The translations under genes and the position numbers were made by a program. Positions 1-12,785 of a stretch of 64,000 nucleotides of DNA are shown here, piece after piece. Source of the DNA: Litoditis marina. Lineage: Eukaryota; Nematoda; Chromadorea; Rhabditida; Rhabditidae. The stretch is from assembly GCA_964036275.1 (NCBI GenBank), contig OZ038433.1, positions 35,125,336 to 35,189,335 on the forward strand. The letters are read 5' to 3'. The stretch's first letter is position 1; each line of letters starts with the position of its first letter. Below the pieces are notes generated by a model. It was not told where the DNA came from, searched no databases, and saw nothing but the letters and a program-made list of their open reading frames with translations.

Positions 1-74
1 TTAGGTAAAACCGTGATCACACGAAAAGATGTTAAGTCGGGTTAAAAACGGTAAAGCTTGACTATCCACCTGTC

Positions 75-156
75 CCATAGATTTCTTACTGAGTGGATGG
101 ATAGCGTTGGGGCTGAGTGGATGGTTAGCGTTTGTTGCATCCGTGGTAGAAACACC
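75..156 (-). pseudogene. Continuation of the polymerase gene, next exon, probably frameshifted
   Basis: After a 120-bp candidate intron (157-276), an acceptor CTAG is followed by codons for the conserved CFYHGC segment of pPolB in the correct phase. This frame stops about nine codons later. Homology-like sequence (HPLSKKSM) continues in a different frame, and a 24-bp unit containing CATCCACTCAG is tandemly duplicated at about 98-145. The element copy is therefore probably damaged here, unless an unusual intron is used. The gene continues past the window edge. Confidence 0.5.
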
Positions 157-276
157 CTAGAATCAGATACTCAGGCATGGTTCAGGGCTATCGTTTTAGA
201 AGTATCACCGACAGGCTTACTCTCCAGTTAAATGTTTGTCCTTAGCCTCATTATTTAACGATATGTAAGGTCTTAC

Positions 277-3200
277 CTAGTACTTCATAGACGGTGTTGG
301 TCGGTCCGTGGAATGCATCTACGCGGAATTTTCTCGATCCATGAGTGATCTGGTACTCTCCACCACGTAGTTTGTACTTGAGTTCGATGTCCAATGTCTT
401 TTCCAACCATTGAATATAACAGAGAGCTAGATCGGATTGATGTTCGTTGTTGAAGAAACCGTTTTCAGGGATGATACCGACTTGATTTGGTTTCATGTAA
501 TCCATTTTGAGTTGAAACATGGAATAACTAGCGTAGGTGCAGCAATGTACCACTGGATTCCAGTCTGATATACGTAGGCTGATAGTGAAGTAGGCGGCAA
601 CCGCGTTTCTCAGAATTCTTACGATCATCTCACAGTAAACTTGAAGTTCCTTGTCGAAATCAAACTCCTTGTTCTTGTTCTCCTCGTACCATTTGTCGAA
701 TTTGGCACGGTTCTTGACATTCTTGGAGTCGGCCATGTAGTACTCGATGTCCGGCAGTGTCGGTAATTTCTTTCCGTAACTGCAAGGCTTGTTGAACAAA
801 TACGGAAATTCTCCTTTCACCAGGCTGGGAAAACCAAATGCTTCTGGTAGTGCTGCCAAAGGTAGTGGTATGAGTAGAATGGTGTCCTTGAAGATGAGAT
901 GATTGAACTTCTGTTTGCTGAGTGGATCGACTTTCATCTGAATGAGTTGAAGACCGTTGGGTTCACAATTCGAGTAGATAAAACGGGCAACCAGACGTTT
1001 CACGAAGAAGTGGGCGTCGAATCTTGAACCGTTGTGGGCCATCAGAATTGCATTATTGCATTTGGGGTTGGTCAGTAGGTAGTCCAGGAATCGATCCACG
1101 ACCGACCATTCATCGTCGTTTGGTGATTGATATTTAATGCAGTCCTTTTTTACACCACACGTCGCGCATGGTCGATCCGGTGGCGCTTCATAACACTTGT
1201 TGCACATTCCTTCAAAAACCACCTTATTCGGCCACTGGTACTCGTTGTAGTTGTCGATCTCGTCGGGATCCTCCACGACGACTGTCTCAAAATCGTACAG
1301 AATGATCTTGAACGTCTCCTGTTTCTTCAACTTCTTCTGCTTCTGCTTGGCCGTCGGTACACTCCAGCAACAGTTGTGGTGAACTGAGCGGTTCACGTAG
1401 ATCTTACAATGAACGCAGTAGCTATTTTTGAAACAAACGTGCCCGTCACGCGCAACGTTACGTACCGCGTAGTAACCCATACACTTCAGACAGGTCTTGT
1501 ACAGATCGCAAGCGGTGAAACTTCCGGTGTGTGGCAACAGATGGTTGGCAAAGCACTCGGCGGTTTGGAAAATAGTCTTGCAACCGTCCCAGCGACGGAT
1601 TAGCTTTATTCCACTGCACCCTGGCTTCTTACACTGTTTACATTTCTTCGAACACCGATGTTGTTCTGGTCGTGTGTATGACTCGAAACACAAATTGCAG
1701 ATGAAAACTCCGATAGAGTTCATTGTGGGTTTGAAGAAATCGAAGTGACCGTCAAAGTGTGCAATGTTGATCCTTTTCAACGCTGTATCGTTGAAGGTAG
1801 CGGCGATCGAGTAGAGGCGTTGCCTGGGCGGTCTGGCGTACAGGGTGAATTTGTAGTCGAAGAGATGTTCGGCCATTTTCTCCAGATCCGCGCGGTTGTA
1901 TGATTCCTTGTCCGTCTCGATATCGCAGGTAGTCAGGAGAAGTTCAGCGTCGTTCTTCCATCGTGGTTCCTTTCTGATGTTGCGTAGCTGTTTCTTGATA
2001 TCGGGTAATGCGTCGGGGCTGGCAGCGGCTTCGTCAGCTTTCAGTTTTGTGTACACCACGGCTCGTGCTAGGCATAGAGTATCCGTATTGGCTACTACAC
2101 CAGGAATTCCCATTGCTTCATCAAAGTAGTGCGTGATTCTTCCAGCTCCAGATAGTGCGTCCACGTAGCGTTCAGCGTTCTTGTTGTACATATGAAGTTC
2201 CAGTGTGAGTCCGTCGTCGATTGTCAGTGCGGCGTTGGATTGTTGAAATTTTCCAATCAGATTGAAAATGGCTACACCGTCTAATACATCTCTAGTTCGG
2301 AATTGGATGAATAACGGTGTTGTGTTTGTGAACGATTTGTGGTGAATTGCCACACAGAAATGCGTCGCGTTCGGGTCCATGCCTTCTTTTTGCATTGTTT
2401 CCTCTATGAATTTATCAAATAAGGCCGGCAGAATGACATCAATTGGTGCCGTGATCTTATCTAGACCGACGAATGTCAACTCCTGCGCGCGCACGCGTAC
2501 TATTGCACCTGACTTGCTGGTTTGGCGTTTTTTGATGTTCATCTCGCAATGCTTGGCCCACTCTTCATCGATATCCGGCGCGCCACCGTCTTGGTTCAAA
2601 CTGCAAGAAAAATAGTTGAACCAATGTCCGCGCTTAGCCTACTAATTGCACAATGAAACAAAACTTACTTGTTATCCGTTGCTGGTTGTGTTCCGATATG
2701 ATTGACCAATTGTGTTCCATTATCAGCGTTATTATCAGAAAGAATAGGTTGGGTCTTGAAGCTGTAAACAAATATTTTAACGCCACCACGGTAAGCAATA
2801 AATAAAACCTTGCGTGAAATGTGTTCCCTGAGTTGATTTTTATTGTTCAACTGTGAATTGCCGTTTACATCAATCTGAATGTTTCACGGTTACGCTGTAC
2901 ATACATCATTTTACAACAACACTCGATCAATCTCATACCGTACCTGTTGTCCATATGAGTCTCCGGATTGTCATAATTATAACCATATAGACACGAGAAT
3001 GGTGGTTCAGAGATAGCCCAATAAACGACATATTTCAGTAAAATATTATTTATCAATTAGAGAGAAACCTATATTTGACAGATAATAATGATTCGGATAG
3101 TTTAGAATAAAGACAAAGAATTACCTTCCGATACGTGATGTCTTGATCTTTTTCGCTAGTTGCTTGTTAGAGTTTGTTCTGAAATTGTGCTGTGTACAAA

Positions 3201-3479
3201 CCATCTGGTGTCAGCTGGTGTGACCCGCTAACACTACTATACTGTTCATGAGTTTCACACATAGCGAGAAACAAATTGACTTTTACACCTACAAATTGAC
3301 TTTCACACCTAGCGAGAAACAACCTGCTTTTCCGTTACGTATAATTAGGCTACATATGTGAATGAAAACGTTTTCTAGTTAATTCGAAACCTACGAAACT
3401 CTTTTTCAATCCTTGTTTGAACACAAAAACTATTTGATATTTAAACTAACCTGCGGAGCCGCTTCCTTGGAGGAGACAT
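277..3479 (-). CDS. Maverick/Polinton-type protein-primed family B DNA polymerase, N-terminal and exonuclease part (C-terminus beyond left edge)
   Basis: The main exon (277-2600) encodes about 775 residues. A cysteine-rich region with CxxC pairs lies around residues 300-410. The 3'-5' exonuclease follows: Exo I (ILYDFET, about 432) and Exo II (AHNGSRFDAHFF, about 519). An Exo III-like YCEM..RIL segment (about 650) has Ile where family members usually have the catalytic Asp. The order fits pPolB, which replicates Maverick transposons. The main exon has no in-frame ATG at its 5' end; it begins after an acceptor (TTGCAG) and joins in frame to an upstream exon at 2669-2761. Further candidate exons lie near 2944-3050 (acceptor unclear), 3125-3178, and 3451-3479 with an ATG at 3479. 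The main exon ends at 277 in a good donor (GTAAGA). Palm-domain motifs would lie outside the window. Other Maverick genes (integrase, ATPase, capsid) were not seen here. Confidence 0.8.
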
Positions 3480-4380
3480 TGTTGCATATGGGTGCTTATT
3501 TCGAGGACATTAAGCAATTATACCCCTATTATAATTTGAATTTCGCCGTAATCAATCACTCCTGACAGTTCAAGAACCAATCAAATTCAAATGCAACATA
3601 TTTATTCATTCAAAATCTACACTCTCGGTGTCCTGTAACAATAAAATTTGTTTGTACAAGCAAGGTTTGTATCAACTCCGTTTATTGTTTTGAACGATTT
3701 TTTGCATGTAGGTTTCTCGTCAGCATAACATCTCAAACTGTTCTTCTATTTGATTCCCGCCATTGTGGTTTTTTCTTCGATGTCGTTTGATAGTTATTAT
3801 AATAACAATGATTGTTATTATAATTAGTGAAGCAACAAGACAAATTTGTTTGCCTATATCAACCATTTCACGTGTAACCCGCATTCTAAATGATTTATTT
3901 GAAGTTTATCCGGTATAATGTAGGTATTGCGAAATAGGGTTACTGTAGTTATACTGTAGGTATTGCGAAATACCCCAGCACTAACCGGTACTAAACCAAT
4001 TTCGAAAAGTTAAAGTTTGTTAAAAGCTACTTTAAAGTTTGTTAAAAGTTACTTTGAAGCTTGTTAAAAGTTACATTAAAGCTTGTTAAAAGTTATTTTA
4101 AAGCTTGGTCAAAGTTATAGTTTGTAGTTTGATAAAAAGTTTTCGATAAAGCTTATCAGTTATCTAAAGCTTATCTAAAAGTTGTAGTTTGATCACTTAT
4201 TGATTTATTGATTACTGATCACTTATTGATTACTTATCACTGATTACTTATCACTGATTATTGATTGATTTGATGACCTTGACCCCAACCCCTCTCTAAG
4301 CCAATGCTCGGTGACCTTGACCCCGTGACCTTGAACTGCAGGTGCATTTTCCGATGTAAAAAAAACTGATATCCACTACT
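3480..4380. repeat. Non-coding stretch with simple tandem repeats
   Basis: No gene was found. From about 4008 to 4190 there are five to six imperfect copies of a unit of about 22 bp containing GCTTGTTAAAAGTTA. They are followed to about 4270 by short iterations of TTATTGATTACTTATCACTG type. The stretch separates the polymerase gene from the outer breakpoint of the giant palindrome at 4381. Confidence 0.6.
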
Positions 4381-4504
4381 TGTATCGCTTGAGAAGTGTA
4401 TATAAATAATGAACCAGTTAGTAAGTGATCCAACTATGCCCAAAGTGTATATACCAAATACGCCAACACTGTTAGTGGCCAAACATTCGGTAAACGTCTT
4501 GCTT
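4381..4504 (-). pseudogene. Truncated first exon of a chemoreceptor (left-arm copy of the 32.4-kb gene)
   Basis: Encodes the same TM1 segment as the receptor at 32421 (TNSVGVFGIYTLGIVG in both). Homology stops at 4381, at the palindrome edge, and unrelated sequence follows. As in the right copy, the codon aligned with the start ATG of paralogs reads AAG, so the start codon was lost before the duplication. A remnant only. Confidence 0.85.
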
Positions 4505-5080
4505 TGCTGTAATGAATAGAAACATGGTACGGTAACATAGTTTACAACGCAATGAGACAAACGAACACTTTGTTATCATCTAAAGATGATTTAGCAACCC
4601 CAACTCGCATTTTTAGATGGGTTTTTAGTAAACTCGTGATATTTTCTATGTAGGCTGCGTTGCAAATGCAATATGCATTACTACACGTGAACTTGGAAAT
4701 GCCTCCTCAGATGAAAAGTCATGGGACTATTTTTTTTAAATGAAAGATTTTGGGTAATTGAGTAAACGCGTGCCCAAAAGGCCCTAAAAGGGCCGCGAAT
4801 CTGGTAACGACCACGCTTTGATCGATTTTGAATACAATTATGTTGCACTACTCTAGATTTTCTTTTATTTTCTTTCACGTACGCCAGGGTGAGCAGGAAA
4901 AAGGAACTAAATATAGTATTTGAGACGGAAAATGTCATTCTACGCGGCCCTATTAGGCCCTAATAGGATGATTTCGGCTACGAAAATCGCGAATTTCACC
5001 TATGTCTGTAAAATAATTTTGAGTCAGATAAAAGGCCAGAATGAAATTGTGACGATGCAACTACCAAACACCTTTATTGA

Positions 5081-5170
5081 CAAACATAATTATGCTAGTA
5101 AATCATTGCTTTATAAGTCATAATTACTAACAGGGTGTAGTTAGCACTAATCGGTGCTAGAGTACATGCC
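5081..5170 (-). promoter_or_regulatory. Conserved receptor upstream block, left-arm copy
   Basis: Mirror copy of the block at 28261-28355. It carries the TTAGCACTAATCGGTGCTAG segment and an ATAATTATGCTAGTAAAT motif, upstream of the truncated receptor exon at 4.4-4.5 kb. Confidence 0.55.
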
Positions 5171-5474
5171 AATAGTTACACTAGAGTGAGAATTCTCACA
5201 ACCCAATAGTACGAAAATACACATATGATACAAAGAACTGTGGAGTTAGCTAGCCTTATGGCGAGTGCCTTTCGAGCACCATAAAAATATGGTCTTTCTC
5301 TCTTTTTCTTTCTCCATTTCTCTTCGTTTCTTTATGTTTTCTTTCTCCCCGCGAGGTGAATTTTCTGCCGCGCACCTCAACACTGCATTTTTGCGGGAAG
5401 GAAAACTACCCATCGAAGTGAAACAGGGTACCCACAGCGTTTGCCGCTGATGAGGAAACTAGTTGATTCTTCTC

Positions 5475-6794
5475 TCAAGGCTGAGAACTGTTCTGGCTTC
5501 GGCTGTTCGAAATCGAAACAGGGACCACTTGAGTTTTACAGCACGGGCGTAAAACGGCTTTTGCTCGTTCTTTGTAGGGTTTCACGTATACCAAGTAGCA
5601 CAGGTTCGTCAGCGGTAGATGAATGTGAGAGAGAACACGCATAGCCTGCATAACTTCTGGAAAGTAACGTATGTCATTTTGTTGAACTTATAAAAAGACG
5701 AACCATGATGAATAGCAGAATATAGCGCCCCTAAAAGCTTGCCTAAAAACACGTAATTCAAATTTCTGTCAAGCGGAAGTATTTTCAACATTTAAATAGA
5801 ACATTATAATATTTCAAGAAACTGTCACAATACATCTACGTGAGGCAGCATGCTCTGTGCGAACATTACGCTAAGGATGACGTAAGTATATAAAATAGTT
5901 CATCACGAGTTCTCGAACATTGTAAAAAAGTGAGTGGCGGTTCGATTTCAATTACATATTATCTTGAATTTCAACCGAACCGCGATGGTAGGAAACTGCC
6001 ATCACAACTGATATCAAGACAGCATGCGATTAAAATAAAATTGATCATCAGTGGCAGAACACAATTTCAAATTGTGAGCCAGCGTTAAGAAAAACGGTCT
6101 GAACTTTTTCAAAGGGTTGAAGAATAAAATAATCATCAAAATCTAGCGTATATAAAGTCACAAAAGACCCAAGTATAGCATGACGCCACAACATTTTGAT
6201 TGTGGCGTTTCATGTCTAACCGAAATGTTTGAAATAAGAATTATGGAACTCACTTGGGTAATCCCAGAGTGGAGTAGGCAAAAGGCTCAGCAGAGTAGTA
6301 AGCAAAAAACAGCTTATAAGTGGATTAGCCAACTGCAAGATATATTTTTATCCGGAATTATTGCTTGTACTTCACATACTTGTACTACTTGTTGTTGACA
6401 ATAAGTACTTCCGGCTCGAACATCAGCAAATTACCAGCCGAAAACAAAATTGGATTGAGATATTGCGCGACAATTGCGCGCTGCCCGTTAGTGGGTGACT
6501 AAAGAGGTTTGCAACTAGCGGGCAGGTGGGTGGGCTATTCTAGGTGGGACCCAAAGTAAGATTGGATTCCGAAATGCAGCCTCAAAAATCAGTAAAACCT
6601 TGACATACCATGACCGCGTTTGCCTTGAGTAGTCTTTTTTTCATTTTAAGTGTTACCGTCGAACTTGTATTATCGCTAAGAAGGGAGTAGCCAGTGTGAG
6701 CAAAAATAAAAATGGCCAACACTGCCATTCCAAAATACGCAACTATTATAGGAAAACTCCATGGTTCGCCGACCATCATTTCCATTGTAGCTTC
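5475..6794 (-). pseudogene. Chemoreceptor pseudogene, exons 4-6 only (left-arm copy)
   Basis: Three exons of the array family are readable on the minus strand: exon 4 at 6609-6794 (starts GluAlaThrMetGluMet; ends in the KANAVM segment before a GTATGT donor), exon 5 at 6255-6332 (TM6; contains TPLWDYP; 78 nt, one short of the usual 79), and exon 6 at 5475-5656 (TM7, PYKER, stop TGA). Exons 1-3 are missing. The right-arm copy (26306-27945) has exons 1-3 and 6 but lacks 4-5, so the two copies lost complementary halves of one gene. Confidence 0.85.
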
Positions 6795-7314
6795 CTGAAA
6801 CGGTGATTGAAAGCTTTTCTAGTTATGGAAACTCAACAGCTGTTTAGTTCTGCTTCCTCAATTGTTGGGCGAACTTGTTTTATTGTGACTTGACCACGGT
6901 AGTCATACACTGACTGCCATAACATCAACGCTCCGAGAAAACCACATTTCTGCGTTCGAAGCTTTGAAAAAACGAAAAATACCAGAGCGATCGAGTTTAT
7001 TGAAAACGACAGTTCAGATAGGTGCTCAAAACTTGTACGTTACGATCTCATTTTTTGTAAAATTCAATGACGGTCATAGGTATATGCATTCATATGACAG
7101 TTTGATAGATAAAATTATTACAATAAAATGTGCAGTTAGTATTTACGACCTGGTAAACAGATTCTACCGAAGCAAACGAAAACAGAGAAACGAATGACAG
7201 TCTCAATTTTTTCAAATGGTCATTCTTAGAAGGATCCAGGTGATCCGTACTTCTGATTCATGAATGAAACACGTGGCTCACTGGCATTTGAGCCTTCTTT
7301 TACTTTCACTGAGA

Positions 7315-7400
7315 AATACAATTATATCAGCAAATAATCATAACATCAAACATAATTGCTAACAGGGAATTGTTCAGAACTAATTGGTGCTATAAGACAA
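7315..7400 (-). promoter_or_regulatory. Conserved receptor upstream block, left-arm copy
   Basis: Mirror of 25894-25982, with TTGCTAACAGGGAATTGTTC and a nearby TATATCAGCAAATAA motif. It remains although the first three exons of its gene have been deleted. Confidence 0.55.
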
Positions 7401-8915
7401 TTCTTGTACAACAGTGCAAACTAGTGGACTGCACTACGACGAATGAGTTTTGCCATTCAGCTTTTTACACACTATGCTTAATATCGTAGAACACCAACTT
7501 CTCGATGATTATCAATTCCGAGAAACGATGCTGACCTGATAATAGTGTCGAACTCGTCGAACACGTTTCTAGTTGAGACGAACTCGGAACGCTTTCCCTA
7601 ACTCGAAAATATCAAAACTCAGAAATTAAAGCACCAGAGAACAGTACTTTGTGATCTACATTTGCTGACGCTCGTGAAGTACCCATTAACAGCGTGCCAA
7701 TTCAAACATTCATTACAACTACTACTTACACCCACATACGATTTCGATCATCAGAGATTTCGGTCAACATATGGTCAAGTCGGAATAAAATGAAAACATA
7801 CAACGAGAAAAAGTCATAATGGAGAACAACGTCCAAATGTGCACAGTTAACTAAGAAGTAACTAATCAGCGACAAGACAGTGGCGAATAGTTTTACGTGA
7901 TCTGTCGCATAAACTATGAAGAAGATTGTAGCCGAACTTGAGTAGAAATTCCGATTCGGATGCTTTAACTTGTCAGACCCATATGGCATAGTTAACCGTT
8001 AACGTTTATATAAGCATAAATCACCTCACGTGATCTTCACGTGTGACCGCCGCACGAACTACAACGCGGTTAGCAAGAAGATACAGTAGAACAGCTCTTC
8101 GATAATGGAGGTTGTCTCTTTTGAACTTGTGATGATTGGCTATAGATGTGAAAAGAACTTCTATATAGTGAGCTCTTTGCCGGAAGTATTTTGCACGACC
8201 GTTTTTCTGAAGCCCACGGAGAAATAAAATTTTGAAAGACGATGCATTGGAATTAAATTGATACAAAAAGACACTGACATATTCAAACATCGCTTCGACG
8301 AGATTGAAACTGTAGTTTTTTCCCACTGTTACTGACTGACTATTGTAGAACAGATGTTAGGAAAAGGAAACGTTCATTGAAAACATCATTTCAGGTCATT
8401 GAAAAAATGATCCTTCGTGAAATAATAATCATCAATAACTTCATGTTCAGCTTGGTTTTCTTTTTTTGGTGAGAGCCTCAATTTGTTCTTACACTCCTTT
8501 GCATTGTCGATTCTTCTAAAAGCACTCTTGGAGCTCGCCTTGTTGTTCATTAATTTCAGGCATTATGTAATCTGCGTCCACCCGTTGTGGTTAGCTTTAT
8601 ATCACAGATACATGTCAGTTGGTTGGTCGCCCATTTGTTAGGTAGGTTTGCATCGTTCTCTATGAGCGACTCGTAAGTGCATTTGTATGCCCTTCAGAGA
8701 AATCTTTTATTCAGTATGTTGCGATAATGAGCAATATTTATCTCTTTCTGATGAATGAAATGATGCCTCAATGTGTATTAAAATTCATTTTCACATGGTA
8801 CTGAGTACTGACACAAACAACACACCTACGTGAGGCAAAAATCTGATAATTGAACTAGAGACAGTTATAGAGCACATAAATAAACTAGTAAGCGTAGCAT
8901 CTACCCTGGACGTAA
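7401..8915. other. Shared arm sequence, no supported gene
   Basis: Mirrors roughly 23219-24590. Two open frames (8021-8326 and 7726-7989, minus strand) recur in the other arm, but they differ by several amino-acid changes and have different C-termini. No domain is recognisable. They are most likely non-coding. Confidence 0.5.
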
Positions 8916-9131
8916 CTACTTTGCATTAAGATACCGAAGCTGACCACCCGTGGTCACGGAGAGTGTGCGTATTGATGTTTTGGGGCGGAAACAGCCGCAC
9001 AGTTTGCTTTTGGCGAACTCCCTGAAGGGTTTGATGTAGAAGATGAAGCAAATGTTGACCAGTGGAAGGTGCACGTGGGAGAGTACGCGACAGACAGCAA
9101 CAACGTCTGAAATGAATGGTAATTTCAGCTG

Positions 9132-10419
9132 CCGGCGTAGCAATCCCCCCAGAACCGATCAGCCAGCTCACATCACCTCTCATGGAGGTACCTCACCGAG
9201 CTCTATCAACTTTCTCCTATCCTTAACCATTAGTATCGATTATGAGTGCTGGAACTTCTCGTAGAGCGTACTTTCTGCCCATGACCTCGAGGAGGTGATA
9301 AAATTTAGATTTCGAGCGAGAGCGGGCATAGAGAGTGCATCAAAACAAGAGGGTGCTCGTGTGCCGGAAAAAACCGCACCTAGTATGTTTTAGATACGTT
9401 TACCACGCGCGGTTGACTCGCGCATTCGAATGACCCTTATAATTGTAGTTTGGTTTGTACTTTGTGGAATGCGAATAGGAATTTAATTGGAACCTTACTC
9501 AATTCACATAGAGTTTCGCATTTGAATGACTCGAATAGAAAGCGTTCGAATTATGAAATTAGGACTGGAAAGGAACTAGTTTTAGTTTTGCAATATAATC
9601 GGATTCCTCTTATGTAAATAATATTTTCAAATACAACAGTTAGGTGCAGTTGAAAACATGGTTATTCAAGTATGATTACTTAGTTGATTAGATTCTTGAT
9701 GAGCGTAATATAGTTCACGTCAATCCTACTCCAACTCTTATAGTACACATTCAAACCAGTGCCCTTTCCACCTTTCCTGATGCAAAAATTAACCTCTCGA
9801 AAAAAGTTTTGCACACTCTCTGTGATAGAGTATTATAATCTCAAACAAAAATTCCAAACTTTCCGATAAGTACTTACGTTATCATAACGGACTTAAAGTT
9901 TTTTTGTCCTACTGAGTGTCCGTAGGAATGCAAGTGACTATATCCTGGGTTGTTGGATTTGCAGTGCGAATTGAGTTGAATTGCGAAGAATTTTGTGAAA
10001 GTAACATTTTCAGTTTAGGGTGGTCAATAAAGCACTTAGTTATTTCGGAAATATTTTGATTTTATTCAAACTCTTAATTCATTGCTCGATCCCAATTTAT
10101 ACCCTATTTCAAACGTGTTCCATTGAGTTCATTTGAAAAATGAAGCCAATTCGTAAGACCATGAGCCAGCAAATATGCAAGCAACTTGTGTTTTTACCAA
10201 GGCCCGGTTTACGAAATGCATGGCACCACCCCTTAGCCTGCGCCGTATTCAATATCGGTTTCATGGAAAGAGTGCACAAAGCAGAGACGGAGAGTATTTG
10301 CTACGTTTTGTGACGGTTGACCTCATGTGATAATCAATTCAGCCATTCGCCACCTCCGTGAGTTACATCAGCGACCTATCTGTGAGAGTTGGTTGGCTTC
10401 GAGGGGATTGCTACGCCGA
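9132..10419. mobile_element. 1.29-kb non-autonomous TIR transposon in the left arm
   Basis: Absent at the mirrored site in the right arm (about 23006), which shows the empty site GGATGCCAGCTGAAATT. The ends are near-perfect inverted repeats (CCGGCGTAGCAATCC at the left, GGATTGCTACGCCGA at the right) flanked by a 3-bp direct repeat CTG. No transposase-like ORF. The TIR and the following CCCCCC resemble the elements flanking the palindrome axis. Confidence 0.8.
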
Positions 10420-11424
10420 CTGGCATCCTCCGTTTTGATGTGTTTGTAGTTTGGTCGTAGAAGATTCTAGGCGTGAGCGAAAATACGTGATGTGTTAAAC
10501 GAATTCACTAGTTTTGAGTAATTTGTTTAGAAACTCGGAAGATCCGCGGTGGAATCGAGTTTATCTTCATTCTCGCTCATCTGTTACATTACTATGATGT
10601 GTCGGTTTCAATTTTAAAATGCTCGTTTTGAAAAGAATTGTCTTGCTCACTCGAGTATTGGCCGTTGTTAGTATTCCATATACTCGGAAGAACGGAGAGA
10701 AACACCGAGCTGATGATTGGCACACTAATCTGAAAGAAATATGATCACAAAAAATCGATAACGTTTAATCAATAGAAAATATGTGCATTGTTATTCGTAT
10801 GAATGGCTTCGTATGAATTATGTGCAAGCTCAAAATTCAGTTGGTACGGAAACTCGTGCATTTTGAATTTGAGATCATTCACAATCGCAAAATACACAAA
10901 CGAATCATTTGTTCGAACAAGTTGTTTCAGCTGACTCTCAGTTGTTTCAGTTTTTGTAGGGAATATGTAATATATGTAGAATTAATAAAACTTCTTCCCC
11001 TTCATCACTTTTCAGAAATATGCAATAAAGGGGAAGACGTTTTACTATTCCATAACCTACACAATATTGGAACAGATCCTGAATTTCTAATCGCAGCAGA
11101 CTAGTGAATCAATAAACATGAAAATTGGGAGACTTCCATTTGCTACAAAAAAATTAGGTGAGAATGACACAAAGTTTACCATGACAGCTGTGCCCCTCAG
11201 AAGTACTGCCTTCATTTTCCTTGTTGCGACGGATCCAGAGGTATCTATACAAAGTGAGTACCATGAATGCAGAAATAGTGAAACAGCTAATAGAGCTATT
11301 CCGAGAAAAACGATAGCCCCCATTGTACGATCGTCTTGCGAAATGTTACAATTTGAAGCACCCTGCAAGTTGTTGGAAAATAATGAGGAGAGGGATACTA
11401 TTCGGGGAGTAGGAAACCTTTTTA

Positions 11425-11674
11425 TAATAATAATGATATTTTACGGCAACTATTTCAGCCGTGTATTACTTTATTCATTCTAATACAATCTAGACAACGA
11501 TCACATTGTAGTATCCGTAGAGGGTGGGGGTCCATAGATGGGAAACTAGGCATGGATATGAGCGTTATTACCAGCTCATGCGGTCCGCCATGAAGATACC
11601 GCGCCGAGTGAGATCGAACCATGGTGTTTTGAGTGCTATCACGCACACAACCCGTCGACCACACGGCCCCTTTG
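11425..11674 (-). mobile_element. tRNA-derived SINE, type A (left-arm copy)
   Basis: Mirror of 21755-22005. Reading the minus strand, a tRNA-like head with box A (GGGCCGAGTGGTCGACTGG-like) and box B (GGTTCGATCTC) precedes a body with GCGGACCGCATGAGC and a tail of ATT trinucleotides. It was inserted in intron 4 of the receptor before the arms duplicated. Confidence 0.75.
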
Positions 11675-12390
11675 TTGATCTTTTTTGTTTGTTTTATACG
11701 GTCAAGCGTTAGTAAATCATGGTTAGTTAGTGGAAATGAGATGAACGTAATTTGGCACTTATCAATGTTTAAACAAAGTATAGAACTTCTGGTTTTTTCT
11801 ATGCGTGTTTGCAGACGCTATTCAAACTTTCTTGCTAGGTTTTCCGTAAAAATTGCCACCGAAGTCTTCAATCACATCAACTGATGAGTAAATGAGTGTA
11901 ATTCTAATTATATTCATTTTGACCCGTATTTCAGAGCTAAAACTTCTAACATTTGGTACATGGTAGGTTGCACGATGTGGCAGCTTAACAAAAATTACGG
12001 AGAAACAACTGAATTAATGTTTCGTCAATCTCTCTGTTTTGCACCTCTCAGACTCCCCAATTCACTTTGCGCTGTTTATGTTTGTATTCTTACCTCCGCA
12101 CAAGGGGCTCTTCTAAATTCGGCTCGGATAGTTACTGTAACTAATATTAGAAATAAGGAATAGAACAAAATGATGCACTTGTTCAGTTTTTCTTCTCGGA
12201 TTTTGAACATTGAAAATGGCGCGATGATAGTTTGGTGAAGAGTGAATAGTGACAGCATGTAGGCCGACATTGTCAGAAAGAACAACACAGTTCGCACGAG
12301 CTGAAAGCAGTTGTATGACTTTCCGGTCACATCTGACGTCTGAATATTCAATACAATCCAATTTAACCTTAGACTTGACATCAGTCAGTA

Positions 12391-12510
12391 GAGCGTGGAG
12401 ATAGACATCGGTGAGCTATGTCACCTCATGCGGTCCGCCGTACCGATACCGCGGCGAGCGGGCTTGAAACCCGTGTCTTGGAGCCGCCGAAAGAGCGAGA
12501 GCCGAACTCT
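12391..12510 (-). mobile_element. tRNA-derived SINE, type B (left-arm copy)
   Basis: Mirror of 20930-21050. Its body shares GCGGACCGCATGAG and the CACCGATGTCTA segment with type A SINEs, but the head differs. Present in both arms, so older than the palindrome. Confidence 0.6.
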
Positions 12511-12785
12511 AACTACTTGATTATTCGGGCCAACTTTGATAGGGTAAAAACTAATGAAGTATCGAGGTAGATAAGTCTCCAAAGTGATTGCGAGATGAAG
12601 TTACAGTTTCTGTCTCAGTCTGTTCCCCAAGTGGGGCTCATAGTGCTAAGAAAACATTGTTTCGCTATATTATGTTGCAGAGAAACGTGAATGTGGGTGA
12701 GTGATTAGTTAATGTATTAGAAATATGACTCACCACGAAAACATCATAATCTACTTTGACAAAGTAGTTGATGAGGCCGTACTGA

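Larger units (their letters stand above)
8916..12785 (-). pseudogene. Chemoreceptor pseudogene, left-arm copy of the intact 19.4-kb gene
   Basis: Exons 3-6 are present with intact frames: 12094-12300, 11180-11362, 10651-10729 and 8916-9106. Only the second half of exon 2 remains (about 12733-12785, beginning HQYGLINYF). Exon 1 and the start of exon 2 are absent because the arm lacks about 2.2 kb here. Intron 5 is swollen by a 1.29-kb transposon inserted about 24 bp upstream of the exon 6 acceptor. The surviving exons differ from the right copy by a handful of replacements (for example Thr to Ile and Leu to Val in exon 4). It cannot make a full receptor. Confidence 0.85.

Noticed and set aside
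1127..2129. Plus-strand ORFs opposite the polymerase
   Set aside because: Shadows of the long coding frame on the minus strand.
7726..8326. Two ORFs recurring in both palindrome arms (also 23845-24412)
   Set aside because: Recurrence is explained by the palindrome. Amino-acid changes and a changed C-terminus between arms argue against constraint, and no domain is visible.
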